DNA from: Zopfochytrium polystomum | Lineage: Eukaryota; Chytridiomycota; Chytridiomycetes; Chytridiales; Chytridiaceae | Length of the DNA: 34,820 bases | Assembly: GCA_025765615.1 (NCBI GenBank) | Contig: JAIVFJ010000480.1 | Span: 1-34,820 of the forward strand | Direction: 5' to 3' | Part shown: positions 1-10,523 of the stretch, one piece after another | How positions within the stretch are numbered: the first letter of the stretch is position 1 | Layout: each line of letters opens with the position of its first letter | The notes under the pieces: generated by a model | The model's input: the letters and a program-made list of their open reading frames with translations, nothing else | Database searches by the model: none | What the model was told of the DNA's origin: nothing | Made by a program: the position numbers and the translations under genes

Positions 1-191
1 GTGGCAGGGATGGCAAGGATGGCAAGGATGGCAGTGATGGCAGGCCGGGAGCGGAGCCGCTGGAGGTGTTGGTGGTGGCGGTAGTCGTCGCGGCAGAGTT
101 GGCAGGGTGCGAGATGAGTGGGGGTGCGAGATGGTGGTGCGCTGGAGGAGCTGCTGCTGCTGGTTGAGCTGCAGCTACTGTCGGAAAGCAT
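1..191 (-). CDS. 5' end of an unrecognised Ser-rich protein (partial)
   Basis: Reading leftward from an ATG at 191-189, the frame stays open to the window edge (63 codons, 3' end missing). The product starts MLSDSSCSS, continues with a long Ser/Ala/Pro run, then has a C-x2-C pair followed by clustered histidines (CQLCRDDYRHHQHLQ). That could be the start of a metal-binding site, but too little is present to name a family. It ends in a short Ala/Ile/Leu-rich repeat (AILAILAIPA). A TATA box lies about 165 bp upstream on the same strand, which supports a real promoter and this start. The call could fail if the Ala/Ile run reflects only the GGCAAGGAT-type DNA repeat at 1-40. Confidence 0.4.
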   Translation of the reverse strand, partial: MLSDSSCSSTSSSSSSSAPPSRTPTHLAPCQLCRDDYRHHQHLQRLRSRPAITAILAILAIPA

Positions 192-256
192 AGTGGCAGG
201 TAGCCGCTCTTCGGTGGGTTGGTTGGGTGTGTGGGTGGTGCGAATTTAAAGACAGT

Positions 257-285
257 TGCCCTGTCTGTCTGTCTGTCTGTCTGTT
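257..285. repeat. (CTGT)n microsatellite
   Basis: About six CTGT units with a TTTA interruption, in the upstream region of the left-edge minus gene. Confidence 0.85.
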
Positions 286-352
286 TATCTGTCTGCGTGA
301 GGGGATGGGAGGCCGATTTGCTTCCGCGTCAGGGTCGCTCGTGCCGTCGCCA

Positions 353-361
353 TATTTATAC
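353..361 (-). promoter_or_regulatory. TATA box for the left-edge minus gene
   Basis: The minus strand reads GCAGTATAAATATGG here, a good TATA box, about 165 bp upstream of the ATG at 191. It is the only such element nearby, in an otherwise microsatellite-rich promoter. Confidence 0.4.
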
Positions 362-373
362 TGCTTGGTCCCG

Positions 374-429
374 TTGTGTGTGGTGGTGTGTTTGCGTGTG
401 TGTGTGTGTGTGTGTGAGTGTGTGTGTGC
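374..429. repeat. (GT)n microsatellite
   Basis: Interrupted GT tract next to the TATA box at 353-361. Confidence 0.85.
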
Positions 430-763
430 TTTTTGTTGTCTTTTTCGACATTGCACATTTTTCATTTTTTCGCTCGTTTTGACTTTTGCTTCTTTTTTTG
501 CCGTTGTTGTTTTTTTTTTTGCCCAAGTTTTTGCGCAAGAGAGAGAGAGAGAGAAACTGCCAGCGAGTCCCCTTCCTCCTGTCCCCTCCCTATTCTTGTC
601 GCATTCCCTGCTCGCGGAAGGAAGCCCACCAGGTGTATAATACGGCGGAAAAGCGGGGAAGAATGCCAGCACAGACAAACAAACACACGCACACACCACT
701 CAAACGAATGCACACAAAGCAGCATGTGCGTCTCGCAAACCCCCCCTTTTCTGACTCCGTCGG

Positions 764-764
764 C

Positions 765-810
<46 letters not shown>

Positions 811-811
811 G
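764..811. repeat. (CTGT)n microsatellite
   Basis: About eleven CTGT units with single-base interruptions; same motif as at 257-285. Confidence 0.85.
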
Positions 812-1130
812 CCCGTTAGCTCACCCATCCTTGCTGTCGCCCTGTCTCGCCTTTGTCCGTCGGGCTGTCCGCGGCCAGGCCGACGCCAAAGCAATCGTCG
901 TTTTGGGAAACAGACGGGCAATGCGGCCCCGCGTTACTTGCTGTTTGGGGGTGGAACGAAAAGGCCGTCGGCCAATCTCCGTTTTTTTTCTTCTCGTTCC
1001 ACTGCATATCCTCTCTCGTTTTTCTCCCCATCCACTCTTTCTGTCTGATGGTCTCCCTTTCTCCCCTCGTTCCCCACCCTGTTTTCAGGTTTGTGTGGTG
1101 AGGACGTGACAGGCTGAGCGCCGGAAGCAT

Positions 1131-1163
<33 letters not shown>
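1131..1163. repeat. (CA)n microsatellite
   Basis: Uninterrupted CA tract of about 16 units. Confidence 0.9.
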
Positions 1164-1166
<3 letters not shown>

Positions 1167-3471
1167 GCTCACACAGCACATCACTCATACCCACAGTGAA
1201 AAATTCGCATGCTGCAAAAATGGGGAACAAATAGTGGGAGGGGTGTTTTTTCTGAAAAAAAGGAGTCTGTCTGTCTGGTCTGGCGCTCTGCTGCTTGCTT
1301 GTTTCGAAAGTGGCCATCCTCAATGTCCGTCTGTCGTGGGGTTGTGTTGTTGATTGTTGCAATGTCTCGTTAGGGTTAACCTCTCGTTTCCGAGACTGGC
1401 CGGCTGTTGGAACAGCTCTTGCAGACGATGAAGAAAAAAAAACGGAACTCCTGCACAGGAACAGCTCTGAGCGAAGGCAGGCCGGCTGGGCTTGATTGTC
1501 ATCTATAATAATAATGTCGGCCTGATTCGGTAAAACAACAAGACAAACGGAAAACTAGAGCAGGTGAAAAAAATTTTCTTTTGGTTGTTCTTATTTTTTT
1601 TTTTTCAGAAGAAGAAACACTCCAACAAATATTTGAAAATCATGGCACAAACCCGCAAGTTGAGCGCCAAACATTAAATTGAGAGAAGAAACAGTCCATG
1701 CGAGCAACGCAAATCCGTAGCCAATCGAACATTCAGTTTCACTGCGGTTCCGCCACATTCAATGCTTGATTGGAGGGGGTTGCCAGCTACCTCCGTTGGT
1801 GGCTGGTTGTGGGGGAAAAGTTGCTCGAAGGTTCAGTGTGAATTTGCTTCACTTGCCGTCGTACCACATCGAAACTTGAAAAGTGACAGGGTTGAGGCCA
1901 AGCTGGCGTCTATCTTCCAGACCTTCTATTACGTGGTTGCGGACTGGACAGACAGCAGCTGACCCCCCCACGAAACATTTGCTCCGCCATGTTCTTGACT
2001 ACATGATCCGTCATATATTTTGGAGTGACGGAAGTTCGTTCACTTTCCCACCAATCACATCCAAAGCCGGAGCCGCTCTGTTTTTGCTGCCGTGTGAATT
2101 TTTTTTTCTTTTTTCTTCAAGTTTCGCAAAGCCCTGCCATTTCGCCAATGTGCAGTAACAACAGCATGCTTCGGAAAATAGAGTGATTAATACAGCAACA
2201 GAAATCGCAAACCATGGGTGCAGGAAAGAAAATTCCGTCCGTCACCAGCAAGTCCCCCACACGAACCCCCCTCACCAAACCCCGCACCCAGCTTCTTGAC
2301 ATGCGTGGGGGCGATCGATCACTCGGACGGCTCATCTGCACAATTACAAAGCGGTGACTTGCCGCCCACCAAAACCTGTCTAATTCTGCAAATTGGAAAT
2401 TTGTCATTCCATGTGTTGATCCAAAAAAAGAATGAGACCCCCGCCACAAAGCAACACTTATCTTCCTTTTTTTTCTTTTTCAATTTTTCCTCCTCTGTCT
2501 GTGATCCATCAGCCCGCCAACGGCGGGAAAAACGACTACTAAAAATTTTCGCCGTCCTCAATTTGCAAAAGAAAAAAATGAAAGAGAAAAAATTTCCGTC
2601 GGCACGAGAGGCGGAAACGAACGGGCTCTGGCTTCCCGTTATGTATCAGGCCCGCTTGGGTTCCAGACATCCGCTGCGTTGGTGGATCTTGCTGGGCGGA
2701 AAAAGGACGCCGCCCATTGGTCCGATATGGTGCGAGATAGCGGCAAACATTCCTGAGAAGTCGGTCTCGTCTGGTTTGTGCATCAATACGTGTCAAGTCA
2801 TGTGCGTCTCCCTCCTCATGCACATTTGTGAGGCCGTCAAGCATGCCAGTGTCAATGCACGTGACTGGCGATCCCTCCGTGGAGAAGACAAATCCTCCGA
2901 ACGGCGCTTTTGCTCACACCAAACCACGTGACTGACTGCCTGACGTGGCCTCTGACCTTGTCAACGGGAATCTGTCAACGCCCGCCAACGCGTTATCGCC
3001 GCGCCATTGCGCGGAAGGATCGTCTCTGCACGGCGCCCACACGTCCGGCTGGCGTTTTCTGTATACTTCTTCCTTTTCCTCCTCGCTCAACCCAGGCGCG
3101 CTCCCCAGCACTCATCCCCCCGTCAGGGTCTTGACTGTCTCTGGCCCGGCCTCTCGTTTTTCTGTTCAAAAGTGCTGGAAGAGAGTTCCTCCGCTAAACG
3201 AGGAGGACGGAAGCGGGCGGGGAGAATCTAAAAAGCCCAGAGATAGACAAACTCTGTGTGCGCGTGGGCGAGGAGTGAGAGATGGGTAGAGAGGGCAGAC
3301 GAGAGAGAGAGGGAGTAAAGGTGCAACCGCCTGTCAAACGCGAAAACGCGCGCACCCTCTGTTCGCTCCTCCACCTGCGATCATGCTGAACATTGTTCGC
3401 CCTCTTCTTTCCGCATTGTTAAGAGAACTTCGGTCGCAAATCGCTACCCACCTCATCCACTGGGCTCCCAC

Positions 3472-3474
<3 letters not shown>

Positions 3475-3512
<38 letters not shown>
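3475..3512. repeat. (CT)19 microsatellite upstream of the PP1 subunit gene
   Basis: Uninterrupted CT tract within the likely promoter or 5' UTR of the gene at 3967-6622. Pyrimidine-rich tracts also precede other genes in this window. Confidence 0.9.
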
Positions 3513-3519
<7 letters not shown>

Positions 3520-3966
3520 CTGCACGACGCGACCACACAATCTCCCCCACGCAAAGAACACTGCACCCCCACCACCCGCTACCCCAAATCATCTCCACAA
3601 ACCACCGCATATCTTGGGAAGAAGCCCAAAAGCCCCCCTGCAAACTCCTCTCTATACACCAGCTACCACTTTACATGACGACTCAGCCGCCGCCGTCTCA
3701 CCCGCGCCGCCCGCGTCCCTCCCGCCACCCGCACCCTTTCCAGCTTTTCCATTCGCCCACCGTCGCCTCAACCACCGCCGCCCTCGACAAGCGGCCAGCC
3801 ACTCGACCCTCTTGGCGCCAACAGTGACTGCGAAGCAGCGACGTCGGCCCCCGGCCTGCCGTTACCGCAGCAGCAGCAGCAGCTGGAGCACCCGCCGCAA
3901 AAAGGAGACAAGAAGAAGCGATGGCGGCGACGCGAGCCGACGAAACGGACCCGCGCGCCCACACCG

Positions 3967-6622
3967 ATGCCGACCGCCACCGACGTCTCCCCCACTGTCT
4001 CAAGTGCGATTCCGCAGCACCCGCAACCGGCTTCGGCGCGGCACTGGGACTTTGGGGCGGTGGCGCAGAAGCTGGCGGGGCCGGTCACGGTGGCGGCGAC
4101 GACCGTGACGGTGACAGGTGGAGGGACCGCGGAGGGCGCGAAAGCGACGACGACGACGGCGGGCCGCGGCGGCGGGGGGCCCCTGAGGTGGGACGGTCGC
4201 GCCACACAGGGCGGGCCGTGGCAGTGGCGCTGGTGGGGCCATGGCGTGGTCGACGGCCACCGTGGTGCGGGTGGGGCAGTTCAGGACTCTGGCGGCGGCC
4301 ACGCCGTCCCCGCTGCCGCTCTTTCCGCCCTTGACGCCGCCACTCTCCGAGACAAGGACCACGGCGGCGCCGGCAGTGGCGCGGACCGGCGTCCCGCAAA
4401 AACCGACGCGGTGGAGCCTGACGCGCGGGGTTGCCTTTCTGTCATTTTGGAGCCGCTGCTGGCTGGCCGCAGCGGGTCTGCCCAGAGTCGGAGGAGGCAG
4501 CGGGCGGCGAGGCGGCGTCGAGAGTCGCGCGAGACGGAGGCGGGGGTCCTCGCGGTCGGGGAAGGGACGGCGCAAGAGCCGGCGCTGGAGGCTGAGGTTG
4601 TGGTTGGCCGCGCCGAGGGGCTCGTTGGAATTGGGACGGAGGCGGAGGCACCGTGCGACGCGCAGGGCGATCGTGACGTGGTCTACAATGGCGGCGAAGA
4701 CACGAGCGCGTCGCCAGAGAAAGGGCCAGCAGCTGCGACGGCCCAAGAAGGCGTGGCTTTCGCGGCGCTCAAAGCGGCAGCTGAGGAAGTGAGCGATGCC
4801 GAGCGGCCTTCCCAGGTTACCCTCGCTGAAGGGGACAAGGACGTCGGCAGGACGGACGGTTTCGCGGATTCAGTGACCGCGCCTGAAGCGCTCGAGTTGA
4901 AGGCGAAGGACGACGGTGCCAGTTCCGCGCCAGTCGGGCAGCCGTGCGAGACAGGCAGTGATGCTACTGGAACTGGTGGCGCCCTCAAGGACAGCGCCGA
5001 CGAAGTCGCGGAGCTGGGCCGCGCGTCAACGGGCTCATGCGAAACACTGGACAGTCATCCAGAAGCACCACTTGCAGTCGAGCTGGGCACGACTGGCGCA
5101 TGGCACGAGGCGGCGAGCGAGGCCTGCGGGTCCGCCGAGCCGGTGGGCGCGGATGCCGCGGAAGGCTGCGCCAGCGGAGGAGCGGACGCGACGGAAACGG
5201 CCGTGAGCGAGTCGGAAAGAGTAAGGGAGGCGGAAGAACCCGAGGCGGCGGCTTCGTCGGCGGCGTCGACGGCGGCGGAGTGTACGGCAGGCCCCGCAAT
5301 GAACCGGAGCACTTCTGACACAAGCGCATCCGCCGTTCCGCCGGTCGAGCACCAGCGACGGGTGAGCCGCGGTTGACTTTTTTTTTGTATTGGCCCGCAA
5401 CGAAACACTGAACCAAACTCGTTCAATCAAAAACACAAAAAACGATAGATCAAGTTTGGCGACGCGAACGTCCGGCAATACGAGCCGACCGACGTTCCCA
5501 CGGCGGTCGTCGCAACCGACACCGAGACGCACACGGCCGACGACTTTCAGCGCCAGCGCCGGAAAGAGCGTCGACGCCGCGAGAAGCGGCTGCTCAGTAT
5601 CCGTCGACGCCAGCAACAGCAGTACACGTCGCCGCCGCTCCACAACCCGCAAGGGCTGCGCACGCTTTTCATCGCGTCCGCGACCACCCCGCACCCGCTC
5701 GCCAGCCCGTTTGCAGCGGGCACGCATGTCGCGCTGGAGCGCGTCGACTTAGTGCAGACCATTGCGGCGGAGGCGGGGGGGTAGCGGGGACAGCGGCGGC
5801 GGCGGCGGGTCCGCTGCGGAAGCGACGCTGGTGCTGACGCTGCTGGTGCGCAACGTTGCGTATGACAAGCGACCGGTGTGCGTGTACACGCGCGACGGGT
5901 GGCAGTCGCCGCCGGCGTGGGCGAGCGACGGTGGGCGGTTCGTGCAGTCGGTCAGCGTGTCGGGCGGCGGGACGGTCGGGGTCGACCGGTTCGAGCTCTG
6001 CGTTGGCCCGCTGGCGGTGGCGGGGGCACCGCAAGGCGGCCCGGGAAGAGGCGCGGGGGCGCCGGCGGCGCTGCGGGTCGAGTTTGCGGTTGGGGTGGAG
6101 ATGGACGGGCAGCGGTACTGGGACAACCGCGAGGGGCGGAACCACGCGGTGGTTGTTGAGTGGGGTGGGATGGTGAGGGAGGCGGCCGTGTGGGCTGGCG
6201 GTGGTCACTGGAGCGGTGCGTGTGGGTGGGGTGGCGAGGATGAAAGGGCAGAGTGGGACGGGGTGGGTGAAGTTGGTGACGGTGAGGCGGAAGGAGGCGA
6301 AGATGGCGATGATGGGGAGTACGAAGTCGGCGATGAGGGAGACAGCGGCGACGAGGATGTCAGTGATGATGACGACGACAAGGATGACGGTGACTGCCGC
6401 AACGATGAAGAAGGCATTCGCGGCGATGACGGGCAAGCAACCGCAGCAACACGGCGGGACGGGTCTGCGAAGAGGGAGATCGTGCTCACGGAACAATACC
6501 TCGTGCGCCTGAGCAGGCTGTCGGCTGCTGCCGCCGAGCGAGCGGTGCTGGAGGGTTCGAAGCAGGCCAAGGAAGCAGCCAGGATAGCGGAGGAAGTCGC
6601 GCAAGCGTGTTCGTGGGCTTGA
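3967..6622 (+). CDS. Glycogen-targeting regulatory subunit of protein phosphatase 1 (CBM21, Gac1/PPP1R3-like), frame broken in a G7 run
   Basis: Likely brings PP1 to glycogen and so favours glycogen synthesis. Exon 1 is 3967-5361; the intron 5362-5448 (GTGAGC...ATAG, 87 nt, phase 0) joins two arginines to IKFGD and so creates the PP1-docking motif RRIKFGD. Exon 2 carries a basic Arg/Gln stretch, then a CBM21 domain (about 5700-6165) with LLVRNVAYDKRPVCVYTRDGW, VDRFEL and the hallmark EMDGQRYWDN. An Asp/Glu-rich stretch and a helical Ala-rich C-terminus follow. The N-terminal 460 residues are Ala/Glu/Gly-rich and look disordered. The frame shifts by one base at the G run 5775-5781; reading six Gs gives a continuous protein of about 855 aa. 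The frame is open upstream to 3679 without an ATG, while an ATG at 3675 (MTTQPPPS) lies in another frame, so the true start may be further 5' with a second indel or an intron. Confidence 0.8.
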
Positions 6623-7176
6623 AAAGTTGGGGGTTGGGGGAAAACACAGCGACTTGCAGGAAAATGGTGCTCGGGTGAGGTCCTACAGCGTGTGCTTTGA
6701 GTAAATTATGTTTGTTCGTCCAGCAAGACTGTCTCCTGTCCGCCCAGCCCCCTCTCCCACGCAGTTTGGAATGCGCAGACGCCGTCTATTTCGATATTAC
6801 ACGCGACGTTCCTTTCTAGTCGCGCAATAAATAATTGTTCAATCGATCAGAGGCCTTCGACAATCGATCACATGTAAAGAATTGTACGAGACTACTGCCT
6901 CCTTTTTGTCTTTTTGTCGGTCCCCATCTGAATCATCTCGTTCTGGCGTCCCTCAAAAGGAAACGGATTTGCACCGTCACATCGATCAACCCCGCCATTT
7001 TAGAACGAGAGAGTGTGTGTGTGCGAGGGAAAGAGAGAGAGAGACAGACGCTGCCCATTACCAACTCCAGCATTATTATGATTATTCAATCAAAAGCACG
7101 AGAAAACAACAACAACAACAAAAAACAAGAAAAAAAGAAAGAAAAAAAAAAAAAAAAAGGCAGTGTTCAGCCACAA
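6623..7176. other. Intergenic region between the PP1 subunit gene and symporter A
   Basis: Holds the 3' UTR of the upstream gene, with an AATAAA-like hexamer at 6827-6832, and the 5' leader of symporter A. The leader includes a short GA tract, a CAA repeat and a poly-A run ending just before the ATG at 7177. No gene is seen. Confidence 0.5.
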
Positions 7177-9024
7177 ATGGCCGACAATCCCGATGCCGGC
7201 GGCAATGTCCCCGCCCTCACCGGCGCCCTCGCCCTGGGCAAGACCGCCTCGCAAGCCCTGTTCTACGCGACCCTCGCGTTCTTCTTCCTCATCGGCATCT
7301 TTGCCGGCCGCAAAGGCGTCGTCGACATGGACTCGTTCCTGACCGCGCGCGGAACGCAGGGCTGGGTCGGCCTGGGCCTCAACCTCTTTGCCGCAGGTGG
7401 GGTCTGTCACGCTCTGTGAGAGGCAATCGGACACACGGAAACTGAAGAACCCCATTTCCTTCTCAATTTTTAGGCCTGGGCGTCTGGACCATCTTCACGC
7501 TCCCGCAAGTCGGCTACGACTTCGGCGTCCTCGGCGCCTTCGCCTACGCATTCGCCTGCATCGTGCCCTTCCCCGTCCTGGTCCTCATGGGCAAGGTGCT
7601 GCGCGATCGCGCACCCAACGGCGTCACCATCACCGAGTTTGTCCTCATCCGATTCGGCTGGGCTGCCCAGATCTTGTGCAACCTGTCGTCGCTGGGATAC
7701 ATGTTTGTGTACCTCATCTCGGAGCTGACCGCCCTAGCGTCGCTCGTGCAGGTGTTTGGGCTGGCCCCGCTCGCACCGCAGATCGCTGTGTGCGTTACGA
7801 CGGCGATTTACACTGGTATGTTTGGCCTTTTTTTTGATGGGGGGGAGGGGAGGCGCTTTGAAACATCGCGGTGCTGACCTGTAACGCGATCGTGGTTCAC
7901 TTGCTTTCGCAGCGATCGGCGGGATGCCTGCGTCCCTGTTGACTGACAAGTTCCAAGCCTGGTTCGTGGTCGGCCTCATCATCCTCGCAACCATCGCCTT
8001 CAGCACGCGCATCCAGATCGACCCCGCCAGCATCCCCGGCTCCGCGCCCTTGCAGACATCCCGCGCCGCGTGGGAGTCGCTATGGGTCCTCACGGTCGCC
8101 GTTACGGCCGCAAACGTGTTCCACCAGGGATACTGGCAGCGCGTCTACGCCGCCAAATCCTCGCGCGACCTCGTCCGCGCGTGCATCCTCGCCGCCGCCC
8201 TGACCTTTCCCGTGTTCATGCTGATCGGCTTTGTCGGCATCATCGACGTGTGGCGCAACGACCCCAACTCGTTCGACCAGAACGCCTTTTTCGACGTCAC
8301 GGCGACCCTCCCCGTCTGGATGAACGGCCTGGTCCTCGTCCTCGCCGTCGCGCTCGTCTGCTCGTCCATCGACACCTTGCAGTCGGCCATGTCCGCCCTG
8401 ATCGTCAATGACATCTTCCAGTCTCGCATCTCGCTGACCTGGGCCCGCCTCCTGACCGCCGTCCTCAATGTCCCCGCGCTGATCGTCGGCACAAAAGGCA
8501 TCCCGATCTTCACCCTCTTCCTCATCGCCGACCTCATCGCCGCGGCAGTCGTCCTGCCCGTCGTGATCGGCCTTGTCAGGGGGAAAACCGAGACCTTCTT
8601 CACCGGCCTGGATTTCGCCGTCGGCTGCGTCGGCGGCGTCTTCTCCGTCTTCCTGTTCGGCCTCGGCTTCGGCGGCGGCGACGTCCACTACGCGATCAGC
8701 CTGCTCGGCCTGCCCAACGGCACGTCGGTACCCGGCGAGTCGTTTGGCGTGTTCTTGTGCGCGCCCGCTGGGTCCGTCGCGTTTATGCTCGCGTCGGCGG
8801 TGCTGCGGCGCGCGGTCGAGGCCGCGTTGAGGAGGGACCCGGACGCGAGGCCCACTTCGCCGACGCTGTTCAGGGGGCCAGGGCACCTTGACGTGCTGCT
8901 GGGGAACAAGGAGCAGCTGGAGGAGACCGCCGGCGCGGAGGAGGACGACGCGGATGCCGCGGCCGGTGGCGCGGCGGGCGATGTCGAGGTTGTGTCGAAA
9001 TTTGTGGTCGCCAGAGGGGCGTGA
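7177..9024 (+). CDS. Sodium:solute symporter family (SSS) transporter, paralogue A
   Basis: Polytopic plasma-membrane-type carrier. Exons 7177-7396, 7474-7815 and 7913-9024; introns of 77 and 97 nt, both phase 1; 557 aa. It opens MADNPDAGG, then the first membrane segment ending FAGRKG. The junction LFAAG/LGVWTIFTLPQ, the exon 2-3 join YTAIGGMPASLLTDKFQAWF (the SSS 'YTA-GG---TD--Q' signature) and FHQGYWQRVYAAKSSRD are typical of the SSS fold. Hydrophobic segments recur to about residue 490. The tail is acidic and Ala-rich, probably cytosolic. The ATG was chosen because the next gene starts with the matching MADNSTDGA. The substrate cannot be read from sequence; urea/polyamine (DUR3-like), proline or another solute are all possible, and the protein is shorter than fungal DUR3. 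Confidence 0.85.
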
Positions 9025-9940
9025 CAGGAATTGTTTTTGTTTCCCCCCTTTAAGGATTCACTATTCGTGAAGTCTGAGTTTTTGTCCACCGCTACCTCTT
9101 TCTGTGTGTAGCTTTTTCGCCGGCGCTGGGAGAAAACGAGCGGACACTGCCCGCTTTGTAGCCTTGCCGACCATGTCTCTTCTCTCTCTCTAAGCCCCTT
9201 GGCTATGTTTTCCCCTTCTTCCCGACTTGTTTCTCATTTCGCTATGCGCGTCCTGCTATGAACCTTTGTTTCATAAGAGCCTTTTGCCCCTCCCACTTAC
9301 AAACTCTCTTCTCAAAACCAACCGCCTTCAAATCACACCCCCGCGCCCCACCCACCCTTTCTTTTTGCTGGCTTGTTAAAAAGCAAATTAACTTGTGTGT
9401 TCCCACCCTCCTCCTCCTCCTCCTTTTTTGCAAGTGTTTTTCCAGCTCGCGCGAAAATTGGCGCACAAAACGACGCGCCCACACACACAGACCCCGATGC
9501 GACAAGGCAAAGAGTTCCGCCCCCGAAACCCAAAAAAAAAAAGGGGAAAAAAAAAATGAAAGACCCCAAACATTGGGTGTTGCGCTCGTTCCCCGCCCAC
9601 GCGGATGAACAAGAGGGGAAAAAAAAGAAGAAAAAAAAAGGAAGGAATCAACAAATCGCGCGACGCCGGGACCAAGCGACACGCCTGACCGCTGAGCCCG
9701 ACCACTACGCGGGATGCGATGCGCGGGGCGCACGTCGGTTTGCACGCGTAATTAAACGTGTGTGCGGGCCTCCCGCCGGCTCACATGTGAACGCGCGCGT
9801 TGGATCGATGGAGTGATTCATTGATTTTTTAATTTTTTTTTTTTTTGTTTTTTCCTTTTTGGCATGTTTTCTCGCCGTGCTTCGGGGAGAGAGAGAGAAA
9901 AAGCACAAGCAGCGAGCAACGATTTCTTGTGTGCGTGTTC

Positions 9941-9986
9941 GTGTGTGTGTGTGTGTGTGTGTGCGTCTGTGTGTGTTGTGTGTGGG
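9941..9986. repeat. (GT)n microsatellite
   Basis: Interrupted GT tract between the symporter genes. Confidence 0.85.
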
Positions 9987-10020
9987 AGACGAGATGGGGA
10001 CATGGTCGCGCCCCCCCTTC

Positions 10021-10047
10021 TTTTTTTTTTTTTTTTTTTTTTTTTTT
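10021..10047. repeat. Poly-T run of 27
   Basis: Uninterrupted T homopolymer preceded by a C7 run; its length is probably unreliable in an assembly. Confidence 0.9.
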
Positions 10048-10325
10048 CCTGTTGCTCAATTGCAATCGCTGAGAGAGCTGCTAAAACGGAATTGCGAATG
10101 TGGGAAACAATTCTCCGGACCCCTGCCCGTGGAAACAAAGCCCGATGAAGCCTGTCTCTCTCTCTCTCTTGGTCTATCCTTCTCTCTCCTCACCCACTGG
10201 CCTCTTTGTCTCTCTGTCGCTCTGTCTGTCTTCTGCCCTCCTCCGACTGCCCTCCAACTGTGTCTCCACGATCAGGAGAAAGGCGGGACGAAATGGAAAG
10301 AAGGAAGGAAGGAGGGAAACTGGGA

Positions 10326-10382
10326 AGAGAGACAGAGAGAGAGAGCGAGAGAGAGAGAGGAAGAGAGAGAGAGAGAGAGACA
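10326..10382. repeat. (GA)n microsatellite
   Basis: Interrupted GA tract about 150 bp upstream of symporter B. Confidence 0.85.
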
Positions 10383-10453
10383 GAAGCCCGTTTAAAAAAA
10401 AATAAAATAAAAGGGTTCGACAAATCCACACCGAAGCTGCTGCCCCCCATCGC

Positions 10454-10508
10454 TCAATCAGTCAATCAGTCAATCAGTCAATAATCCATACACACACACA
10501 CACACACA
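10454..10508. repeat. (CAATCAGT)n followed by (CA)n
   Basis: About three and a half CAATCAGT units, then a CA tract ending 15 bp before the symporter B ATG, so both are probably in the 5' UTR. Confidence 0.85.
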
Positions 10509-10523
10509 AACGTAGTCGTCGTC

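Larger units (their letters stand above)
192..3674. other. Long microsatellite-rich intergenic region
   Basis: No convincing gene is seen on either strand. Open frames are translated microsatellites (runs of CLSV, HTHT, SLSL) or lack any domain-like composition. About 1200-2950 is plainer, lower-GC DNA with poly-T runs; the longest frame there (2218-2931, plus) has no recognisable features. The block separates the divergent left-edge gene from the phosphatase regulatory gene and probably holds both promoters and 5' UTRs. Confidence 0.55.
9025..10523. other. Intergenic region between the two symporters
   Basis: No gene seen. The DNA is a mosaic of poly-T/poly-A, GT, GA and CT tracts. Open frames here are microsatellite translations. 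The last 120 bp before symporter B contain an A/T-rich TATA-like stretch (10396-10413). Confidence 0.5.

Noticed and set aside
175..1184. Overlapping ORFs on both strands in the left intergenic region
   Set aside because: They consist of translated CTGT, GT, CA and GA microsatellites.
2218..2931. 237-codon plus-strand ORF
   Set aside because: Contains poly-Phe and poly-Lys from homopolymers, no domain, and no splice or promoter support.
5669..6604. 311-codon minus-strand ORF over the CBM21 gene
   Set aside because: Shadow of the GC-rich plus-strand gene; composition is Pro/Arg/Ala-rich with no motif.
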